This document shows positions 1 through 5,332 of a DNA stretch of 6,796 bases, piece after piece. A model generated the notes under the pieces. The model was not told the DNA's origin, made no database searches, and saw only the letters and a list, made by a program, of their open reading frames with translations. The stretch's first letter is position 1; every line of letters begins with the position of its first letter. Source of the DNA: Desulfobacteraceae bacterium (GTDB lineage Bacteria; Desulfobacterota; DSM-4660; Desulfatiglandales; Desulfatiglandaceae); contig DQZA01000259.1 in NCBI GenBank assembly GCA_011042035.1, forward strand, positions 1 to 6,796, in the 5' to 3' direction. A program made the position numbers and the translations under genes.

Positions 1-12
1 CAGCACCCGCAC
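1..12 (-). CDS. Possible first four codons of a gene leaving the window on the left
   Basis: Only the start would be inside the window: GTG at 12-10 followed by codons for Arg, Val and Leu. The support is a good ribosome binding site, GAGGTG at 24-19, six bases before the GTG. That site overlaps the stop codon (25-23) of the small peptide gene upstream, a layout typical of tightly packed genes in one operon. A start reading Met-Arg-Val-Leu is compatible with many alpha/beta proteins, including B12-binding radical SAM enzymes, but four residues cannot identify a family. No function is assigned. Confidence 0.25.
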
Positions 13-22
13 TTTTGACACC

Positions 23-139
23 TCAACTGCGGCATCCGCTGTTCAGGGCCTCCTCATTTGCCTTGGCTACACGCTCGAGGAACCTCTGCCACCAGCCTGT
101 TTTTTTCTTTCTCGTGATAATGTTTTTCTTTGTGTTCAT
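23..139 (-). CDS. Small peptide of 38 residues, Trp-Trp and C-terminal Cys, function unknown
   Basis: I do not recognise a named family. The ORF runs from ATG at 139-137 to TGA at 25-23. The product starts with a Lys-rich stretch (residues 4-13), then Gly15-Trp16-Trp17, an amphipathic helix-like part (about 17-33, RFLERVAKANEEAL), and ends with Gly35-Cys36-Arg-Ser. The composition is protein-like rather than random: a charged helix, Ala/Glu-rich, with a single Cys near the C-terminus. The ATG lacks a clear Shine-Dalgarno sequence, which counts against it. A possible promoter lies at 199-226. The stop overlaps a ribosome binding site for a next start at position 12, so it may be the first gene of an operon leaving the window. 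It could be a modified-peptide precursor, a regulatory or leader peptide, a small toxin, or simply a small structural protein. The sequence alone does not decide. Confidence 0.5.
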   Translation of the reverse strand: MNTKKNIITRKKKTGWWQRFLERVAKANEEALNSGCRS

Positions 140-198
140 CTTGGGTTCTTTTTAATAATGTGTCTGACTACCTTAGGCCATCGGAATGCAATATTATT

Positions 199-226
199 AT
201 CTTAACCATCGGTTGGTGGTTCGCAA
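199..226 (-). promoter_or_regulatory. Possible sigma-70-type promoter for the small peptide gene
   Basis: On the minus strand, TTGCGA (226-221) is followed after 16 bases by TAAGAT (204-199). Each matches four of six consensus bases. Transcription would begin near 192, giving a leader of about 50 bases before the ATG at 139. The surrounding DNA is AT-rich, so chance matches are likely. Confidence 0.2.
204..221. repeat. Short hairpin in the divergent spacer
   Basis: AACCATC (204-210) pairs with GGTGGTT (215-221) around a GGTT loop, with one T-G wobble when read as plus-strand RNA. Neither side has a T-run, so it is not an intrinsic terminator. It overlaps the -10 end of the possible minus-strand promoter. 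It could be an operator arm or chance. Confidence 0.35.
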
Positions 227-253
227 GTGAAAATAAACTTAGCACTCTGGGCC

Positions 254-271
254 ATCAAAATAAATCAAAAT
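254..271. repeat. Phased direct repeat ATCAAAAT x2
   Basis: ATCAAAAT occurs at 254-261 and again at 264-271, exactly 10 bp apart, so both copies lie on one face of the helix. A related AGATCAAAT lies at 287-295. Such spacing is common in tandem regulator sites, but the DNA is AT-rich and chance cannot be excluded. Confidence 0.3.
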
Positions 272-364
272 CTAGCTTTATGTGACAGATCAAATTTGTA
301 GTCACACCCTACTGCGCAGGCCTAAGGCTTCTCAAGATCAGATAGACATTTATTCGTATTTGTT

Positions 365-393
365 TTGACCGCTTTGAAAATCTCTGATATAAA
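365..393 (+). promoter_or_regulatory. Sigma-70-type promoter of the response regulator-nfi operon
   Basis: TTGACC at 365-370 (five of six consensus bases) is followed after exactly 17 bases by TATAAA at 388-393 (five of six). Transcription would start near 400, about 47 bases before the ATG of the response regulator. This is the best promoter-like match upstream of that operon, and it is placed where one is needed. Confidence 0.6.
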
Positions 394-427
394 GGCCTTA
401 TTAAATCATGCGGGACAATCAAACGCC

Positions 428-435
428 AAGGAGGT
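428..435 (+). promoter_or_regulatory. Shine-Dalgarno site AAGGAGGT of the response regulator gene
   Basis: A full-strength anti-SD match lies 11 bases before the ATG at 447, slightly longer than the usual spacing. An in-frame TGA at 441-443 lies between the site and the ATG. That stop rules out any earlier start in this frame and fixes the start at 447. Confidence 0.75.
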
Positions 436-446
436 ACTACTGAGCC

Positions 447-950
447 ATGACTTCGGAGAGCCTTTTGAAGAATAAGGTGGTATTGGTTGTTGATGATGAA
501 CCCGACGTTTTGGAAACCGTAAAAGAAGAGCTAGACATGTGCCTAGTGCATACCGCCAAGGATTATGAAACGGCTCTTGAGTACCTCCTGAGCTACACAT
601 ATGATATAGTAATACTTGATATAATGGGCGTAAATGGCTTTGAACTATTGAAAACTTCAGTATCACGAGGATTTCCAACAGTGATGTTAACTGCCCACGC
701 CCTCACACCTGAAGCTCTCAAGAAATCCATCAAGTTAGGCGCCGTGACCTTCCTACCAAAAGAAAAAATAGCTGAGCTTCGCGAGTTCCTGGAAGACGTA
801 ATTTTGGGAGAAGGTAAATCCTTGTGGAAAAAACTTTTCGACCGCATGGGCTCTTACTTCAACAGACGTTTTGGGCCTGATTGGAAGGAAAAGGATAAGT
901 TCTTCCAGGACTTTGAAGAGGAGCTCAAACGCGCTGAAGTTCAGGGATGA
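447..950 (+). CDS. Stand-alone response regulator (REC domain) with short C-terminal tail
   Basis: Receiver protein of a two-component system, 167 residues, cytosolic. REC domain at about 9-123 with the complete active site: acidic pair Asp16-Asp17, phospho-acceptor Asp58 (ILDIMG), Thr82 (LTAHA) and Lys105 (LPKEK). It should therefore be phosphorylatable. There is no DNA-binding or enzymatic output domain. The remaining 40-odd residues (about 125-167) are aromatic and highly charged (LWKKLFDRMGSYFNRRFG, then a Lys/Glu-rich helix), possibly a partner-binding or self-association segment. Transcribed from the promoter at 365-393, with a strong Shine-Dalgarno site. Its stop overlaps the start of nfi by ATGA, so the two proteins are probably made in a fixed ratio. 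No histidine kinase is in the window, so the signal and partner are unknown. The REC call is firm, the biological role is not. Confidence 0.93.
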   Translation: MTSESLLKNKVVLVVDDEPDVLETVKEELDMCLVHTAKDYETALEYLLSYTYDIVILDIMGVNGFELLKTSVSRGFPTVMLTAHALTPEALKKSIKLGAVTFLPKEKIAELREFLEDVILGEGKSLWKKLFDRMGSYFNRRFGPDWKEKDKFFQDFEEELKRAEVQG

Positions 951-1657
951 TAATCCGGACCTTTCACCCCTGGAATGTCTCGTACCAGCAAGCTGTAACC
1001 ATACAAGAAGAGTTAAGAAACCGAATTGTTTTAGACCTTCCCTTTCCTACTCCTAATTACGTTGCAGGCGTCGATGTTTCCACGTCCAAGACCTTATCCA
1101 TAGGATGGGCAGCGGTTGTAGTGCTTTCCTTTCCTGAACTTCGCGTTGTGGAACAGCGTTGGGCTGAAGGGACCATAACTTTTCCATATATCCCGGGCCT
1201 TCTCAGCTTCAGGGAGATACCTTTAGTTTGTAAGGCCATTGAACAGCTATCCATAGAGCCCGATGTTTTTCTATGCGATGGGCAGGGCCTAGCACATCCC
1301 CGACGTATGGGTATTGCAACGCATCTCGGGGTAATCATAAATAAACCAACCGTAGGATGTGCCAAAAGCCGACTTATTGGAACCCATGAAGAAGTGGGCT
1401 CAAAGAAGGGGGCTTATACGCCCCTGATGGACAAGAAAGAGGTAATAGGAGCAGTCTTGAGAACCAGACAAGGTGTAAAGCCTGTGTTTGTATCACCAGG
1501 CTACGGCATTTCCTTGAAAGTTGCAAGGACGCTTGTATTGTCATGTGTCACCAAATATCGTATCCCAGAGCCCATAAGGGCTGCGCATAACCTAGTTACC
1601 CTTTTGAGGAATTCTCGAGAGGCTGGGCAAAATCACACTCTTTATTCCTGCAGCTAA
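947..1657 (+). CDS. nfi: Endonuclease V (deoxyinosine 3' endonuclease)
   Basis: Mg-dependent repair nuclease that cuts the second phosphodiester 3' to deoxyinosine and other deaminated bases, starting alternative excision repair. Length 236 residues, near the family's 220-230. The family features are all visible: Asp43 in GVDVS, the wedge region PYIPGLLSFRE (80-90) with Tyr81 and Glu90, Asp111 in the strand ending LCDGQG, His117, and Lys140 in VGCAKS. These match the known metal-binding and catalytic positions. The ATG at 947 overlaps the response regulator stop (ATGA). No proper ribosome binding site is placed for it, so translation probably depends on coupling or re-initiation. The last 62 bp, including the terminal tail after about residue 216, lie antisense to the end of topA. 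No terminator is visible before that overlap. Confidence 0.95.
   Translation: MIIRTFHPWNVSYQQAVTIQEELRNRIVLDLPFPTPNYVAGVDVSTSKTLSIGWAAVVVLSFPELRVVEQRWAEGTITFPYIPGLLSFREIPLVCKAIEQLSIEPDVFLCDGQGLAHPRRMGIATHLGVIINKPTVGCAKSRLIGTHEEVGSKKGAYTPLMDKKEVIGAVLRTRQGVKPVFVSPGYGISLKVARTLVLSCVTKYRIPEPIRAAHNLVTLLRNSREAGQNHTLYSCS
1569..1582. repeat. Small hairpin just beyond the topA stop, inside nfi
   Basis: AGCCC (1569-1573) and GGGCT (1578-1582) form a perfect five-pair stem around ATAA, 13 bases after the topA stop in the direction of topA transcription. No T-run follows on either strand, and it lies in nfi coding sequence, so it is at most a weak pause site. Confidence 0.25.
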
Positions 1658-4004
1658 GTTTAATATTTCCTTCTTTATCCCTCTTGAGCACCATGACCTT
1701 CGTGCCACATACAGGGCATGCTTGGTCATACGGCTCATCCCATATCAAAAACCTGCATTTCGGGTATTGATCGCAGGCATAAAATCTCTTTCCCTTTTTC
1801 GAGGAACGCTCCACCAATGTACCTGTGCAGCCTTCCTGCGGGCATGGCACCCCAGTGCTGAGGGATTCAGTATTTGTGCACTTGGGATAATTTTCGCAAG
1901 CCAGGAACCTCTGCCCCTTCCTACTTACCTTGACCACCATTTTCCCGCCGCACACTTTACAAATGGATTGACCGGGGGGAGGCTCACCGTTATCAAAACC
2001 AGTGGCACCACTGAGGCTCTTGGTGTTCTTGCATTCTGGATACCCGGAGCACGCCAGAAAAGGGCCAAATCTTCCCCGTTTGATAACCATGGGGCGTCCG
2101 CACTTTTCACATATTTCCTCCACCTCAGTAGCTTCGGGTTCCTTTTCCGTAACAATTCTACCCTTACCATCCCTCTCAAAGTTTGATGTATGGGTGCATT
2201 CTGGATAGCCGGAGCAAGCAAGAAATAGCCCGTTTTTGCCGGACTTAATTACCATAGGTCTCCCGCACACAGGGCAATCAAGGCCAGCGGGAAGCTCTGC
2301 CTTCATTTCTTTCTTAGCCTTTTCAAGGCTTTTCTCAAAGGTGTCATAAAACTTTTTCAAGACCCTTATCCACTTGACCTGCCCTCTTTCGATTTTGTCC
2401 AGATCTTGCTCCATTTGTGCTGTAAAATGGATATCCATTATTTGCGGAAAATTCTGAACCAGAAGGTCAGTAACCAGGAACCCAAGCTCTGTAGGTCTAA
2501 ATCGTCCCTTTTCCTGCCTCACATAGGCCCGCTGGTTTATGTTCGAAATAATGGTGGCATAGGTAGAAGGCCGGCCAATACCATTTTCTTCCAGTGCCTT
2601 TATAAGTGTTGCCTCGGAAAAACGAGGCGGAGGCTGGGTGAAATGCTGCGCCGGCTCAAGCTTTTCAAGTCTCAATACCTGGTTCTTCTTGAGGGGTGGC
2701 AAGATCCCTTCCTCATCCCTAGCTGATGATGAGGATTCCTCAACATCGTAGACCACGGTAAACCCTTTGAAGGTCATGATGGAGCCTGAGGCTCGAAAGA
2801 TTGCCTCTCCTGCCTGGATGTCCACTTGGGTCTGGTGATATTCGGCAGGGGCCATTTGGCAAGCCACAAAGCGCCTCCAAATGAGGGAATAGAGGGACAG
2901 TTGATCTTTATTCAGGAATGGAGCAACCTCATCAGGTGTCAATTGAACGGAGGTAGGCCGAATGGCCTCATGGGCCTCCTGCGCACCCTTGGGACTGCGG
3001 AACCTGTTTGGCTTTTCGGGCACAAATTCGCTCCCATACGCAGTTTTTATATAGTCCCTTACCGCAGAGATAGCCTCATCTGCCATACGAAAAGAGTCCG
3101 TCCGCATATAAGTGATAAGACCTACTTGTCCTTGTGCTCCAAGTTCTACGCCCTCGTAAAGGTTCTGGGCAATAGACATGGTTTTCTTAGCAGAAAACCC
3201 GAGTCTCTTGTATGCTTCTTGTTGAAGCTGGCTGGTAATAAAGGGCGGCGGGGCATTCTTCTTCTTCTTTTTCTTTACAATTTTTAAAACACGAAACCTT
3301 TCTCCCTCTAAGGCCTTTAGTATCTCTCTGACCTGCTCCTCGTTCTTGAGACTAGCCTTTTGTTCTTTCCATCGCGAAAGCCTGGCCTTAAATATCGGAG
3401 GTTGGTCTGCCTCCAGATGTGCGGTAAGGGACCAATACTCCTCTGGTACAAAATTGAAGATCTCCCGCTCCCTGTCGCATATCATCTTGAGGGCCACTGA
3501 CTGGACTCGACCTGCGCTCAAGCCCCGCTTCACCTTTGTCCATAATAACGGGGATATTTGGTACCCTACCAGGCGATCCAAGATCCTCCGTGCTTGTTGA
3601 GATTCGAATTTCTCCCTGTTCAGGTCCTGTGGTGAAGCGACCGCCTCGCGTATAGCCCTGGGAGTCAATTCATTAAACAGGACTCGGTAAACCCTTTTCT
3701 TGCCCCCGTTGAGCTCCTCTGCGATGTGCCAGGCAATGGCCTCTCCCTCACGATCCGGGTCAGGGCCGAGGAATATCACCTGAGCCTTTTTCGCTGCGTC
3801 TTTGAGTGCCTTCAAGACCTTGCCCTTCCCTTTTATTACGACATACTCGGGCCTGAAGCCTGCCTCGATATCAACGCCCAGCTTGTTGACCGGCAGATCT
3901 TTTACGTGACCAACAGAGGCCATTACCTCAAAATCCCTGGGCAAATACTTCTTCAGGGTCTTCACCTTTGTAGGAGATTCTACAATAAGGAGATTCTTGG
4001 CCAT
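1596..4004 (-). CDS. topA: DNA topoisomerase I (type IA, omega protein) with five zinc ribbons
   Basis: Relaxes negative supercoils by cutting and resealing one strand, countering gyrase behind moving RNA polymerase. Length 802 residues, against 865 in E. coli. TOPRIM domain at about 3-113: Glu9 (IVESPTK) and the metal-binding triad Asp82, Asp84, Glu86 in PDPDREGEAIAWH. The type IA core is at about 130-560, with the catalytic tyrosine Tyr299 in GLITYMRTDS and the SAGRVQSVAL motif at 163-172. The C-terminus carries five four-Cys zinc ribbons: Cys 577/580/597/603, 632/635/652/658, 682/685/703/709, 721/726/744/750 and 763/766/785/790. These ribbons bind single-stranded DNA and, in E. coli, RNA polymerase. 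A run of six Lys lies at 244-249. The ATG at 4004 has AAAGGT six bases upstream. It follows dprA by 74 bp, probably in one transcript, and overlaps nfi tail to tail by 62 bp. Confidence 0.98.
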   Translation of the reverse strand: MAKNLLIVESPTKVKTLKKYLPRDFEVMASVGHVKDLPVNKLGVDIEAGFRPEYVVIKGKGKVLKALKDAAKKAQVIFLGPDPDREGEAIAWHIAEELNGGKKRVYRVLFNELTPRAIREAVASPQDLNREKFESQQARRILDRLVGYQISPLLWTKVKRGLSAGRVQSVALKMICDREREIFNFVPEEYWSLTAHLEADQPPIFKARLSRWKEQKASLKNEEQVREILKALEGERFRVLKIVKKKKKKNAPPPFITSQLQQEAYKRLGFSAKKTMSIAQNLYEGVELGAQGQVGLITYMRTDSFRMADEAISAVRDYIKTAYGSEFVPEKPNRFRSPKGAQEAHEAIRPTSVQLTPDEVAPFLNKDQLSLYSLIWRRFVACQMAPAEYHQTQVDIQAGEAIFRASGSIMTFKGFTVVYDVEESSSSARDEEGILPPLKKNQVLRLEKLEPAQHFTQPPPRFSEATLIKALEENGIGRPSTYATIISNINQRAYVRQEKGRFRPTELGFLVTDLLVQNFPQIMDIHFTAQMEQDLDKIERGQVKWIRVLKKFYDTFEKSLEKAKKEMKAELPAGLDCPVCGRPMVIKSGKNGLFLACSGYPECTHTSNFERDGKGRIVTEKEPEATEVEEICEKCGRPMVIKRGRFGPFLACSGYPECKNTKSLSGATGFDNGEPPPGQSICKVCGGKMVVKVSRKGQRFLACENYPKCTNTESLSTGVPCPQEGCTGTLVERSSKKGKRFYACDQYPKCRFLIWDEPYDQACPVCGTKVMVLKRDKEGNIKLSCRNKECDFAQPLENSSKG

Positions 4005-4078
4005 GGTTACCTTTCGAGTCTAGGTCTGTAGGTTTCAGGTTGAAAAGTTCCTCATTCCAGGATCCATGTCTTTTGGGT

Positions 4079-5194
4079 TTAAGAGCGAACAAACATCTTG
4101 CCTGGCAATTGCTTGATTATGCCGCTCAATTCCATCTCCAGTAATAGGCTTGATGCCTCGCCCGGATCCAGCTCAAGCTCCCGGACTATTTCGTCTATAT
4201 GTTTCGGATACTCACTTAAGAATTCATAAATTTTTCCTTCTGCCTCTCCCATACCCCGGGGAACAGCTGTTTCGGATGACCGATTGCTAGTTCCTTTATC
4301 TGCAGAGTGTTGGAGAATATCCTCCAGGATGTCATTAACGCTATCCACTAGCTTGGCACCCTGCTTGATAAGAAAGTGCGTTCCTTCACTGCGAGGCGAA
4401 TATATGCTACCAGGGACAGCAAATACGTCTCGGCCCTGGTCCAAGGCCTGACCTGCTGTTATAAGAGAGCCACTTTTTCTTGTCGCCTCTACCACTACAA
4501 CGCCTCTCGATATCCCACTTATGATCCGGTTGCGGATAGGAAAGTGCCTGGGCTCAGGCGGAGTGCCCATGGGAAATTCAGATATAACGGTTCCCTTATC
4601 AAATACTGCCTCAAATAGTTTTCTATTGGAAGCAGGATATATCACATCAAGACCCGTACCAATAACCCCTATTGTAAAGCCTTGGCCCCTGAGACAGCCC
4701 CACTGTGCAGCTCCATCTATACCCAGTGCCATGCCACTGACCACGCCCACCCCTGCCTGAGCAAGGGATTTGCCAATATCCATTGCCACCTTGCTGCCAT
4801 AATGGGTAGGGTTACGGGAGCCCACCACTGCAATAAAAGGCAATTCATCTGGTATAACCTGCCCTCTTGCGTACATTATAACAGGAGGATCGTGAATCTC
4901 ACGAAGGTATGGGGGATACTCGTTTGAACTAAACGGAATTATCCTCGCTCCGAATTTTTCCACCTTTCTAATTTCTTTTTCAGGATCCAGGGCAAAGCGC
5001 CTTTCCACTATATTGCGAGCAGCTTGCTTGCTCACCCCTCCTATATCCAGCAATTCATGATAAGAGGCCTCGAAAATCCGCGCAGGATCCTTATAGACCT
5101 GAAGCAAGCAGTGGGCCCCCACGTTTCCGAGGGCCTCAACCAGGTAAAACGCAAGCCAATTGAATGAACTCTCAGGATCCAAGCCGATACCCAC
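4079..5194 (-). CDS. dprA: DNA processing protein DprA (Smf)
   Basis: Binds incoming single-stranded DNA in natural transformation and loads RecA. It is also found in species not known to be competent. Length 371 residues, normal for the full form. Domains: N-terminal SAM/helix-hairpin-helix-like part (about 10-65, with LLDIGGVSKQAARNI), Rossmann-fold DprA core (about 75-285) with VGSRNPTHYG (124-133), SGMALGIDGAAQ (153-164), GTGLDVIYP (179-187), SEFPMGTPP and FPIRNRIISGIS, and a C-terminal winged helix (about 312-371). Gln164 stands where many relatives have His (GAAH). The start is uncertain. GTG at 5194 has no ribosome binding site. TTG at 5179 would give MDPESSFNWLA, a typical DprA beginning, with only a weak GTGGG upstream. 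No ATG lies between the upstream in-frame stop and these codons. A promoter precedes at 5242-5271 and topA follows. Confidence 0.96.
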   Translation of the reverse strand: MGIGLDPESSFNWLAFYLVEALGNVGAHCLLQVYKDPARIFEASYHELLDIGGVSKQAARNIVERRFALDPEKEIRKVEKFGARIIPFSSNEYPPYLREIHDPPVIMYARGQVIPDELPFIAVVGSRNPTHYGSKVAMDIGKSLAQAGVGVVSGMALGIDGAAQWGCLRGQGFTIGVIGTGLDVIYPASNRKLFEAVFDKGTVISEFPMGTPPEPRHFPIRNRIISGISRGVVVVEATRKSGSLITAGQALDQGRDVFAVPGSIYSPRSEGTHFLIKQGAKLVDSVNDILEDILQHSADKGTSNRSSETAVPRGMGEAEGKIYEFLSEYPKHIDEIVRELELDPGEASSLLLEMELSGIIKQLPGKMFVRS

Positions 5195-5241
5195 AAAGAT
5201 ACAGTGAACAAGAGGTCGATGATCTACCCAAAGGATGGGGG

Positions 5242-5271
5242 TTTATAAAGCAGAGGTCTTGCCCTAGTCAA
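5242..5271 (-). promoter_or_regulatory. Sigma-70-type promoter of dprA-topA
   Basis: On the minus strand, TTGACT (5271-5266, five of six) is followed by TATAAA (5247-5242, five of six) after 18 bases, or TTATAA after 17. Transcription would start near 5235, about 40 bases before the GTG of dprA. It lies in the 138-bp gap between the LysM gene and dprA, so dprA-topA can be transcribed independently of the LysM gene. I saw no terminator between the LysM stop and this promoter, so read-through is also possible. Confidence 0.6.
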
Positions 5272-5332
5272 GGATTTTCTTGGGCCACTGCGTGTGAAAT
5301 TCTAACGGGGTTTACTTCTTGCCAGATACAAA

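Larger units (their letters stand above)
140..446. other. Divergent intergenic spacer between the small peptide gene and the response regulator operon
   Basis: About 300 bp with no credible coding frame on either strand. It contains the plus-strand promoter at 365-393, a possible minus-strand promoter at 199-226, and a hairpin at 204-221 (seven pairs with one G-T, loop GGTT) that has no T-tract after it. There is also a direct repeat ATCAAAAT at 254-261 and 264-271 with a 10-bp period, and a nine-base inverted repeat, CCTTAGGCC at 171-179 against GGCCTAAGG at 319-327. I see no tRNA, riboswitch or clear terminator here. Confidence 0.6.

Noticed and set aside
1..25. Reading TGA of the small peptide as selenocysteine
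   Set aside because: The frame stays open to the window edge, but there is too little sequence to see a SECIS element. The overlapping GAGGTG and GTG start explain the context better as a true stop.
240..258. Sigma-54-like TGGCCC...TGCT on the minus strand
   Set aside because: The distance between the GG and GC elements is 8 bases instead of the required 10, so it does not fit a -24/-12 promoter.
1722..2186. 154-codon plus-strand frame across topA
   Set aside because: It is the antisense shadow of the topA zinc-ribbon region, with no domain, no ribosome binding site and a composition typical of reversed coding sequence.
2826..3287. 153-codon plus-strand frame across topA
   Set aside because: Antisense shadow of the conserved topoisomerase core. 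The real protein on the other strand has all expected catalytic motifs.
4005..4078. Terminator or separate promoter between dprA and topA
   Set aside because: No stem followed by a T-run and no paired -35/-10 elements of useful quality were visible in the 74 bp, so the two genes are treated as one transcript.
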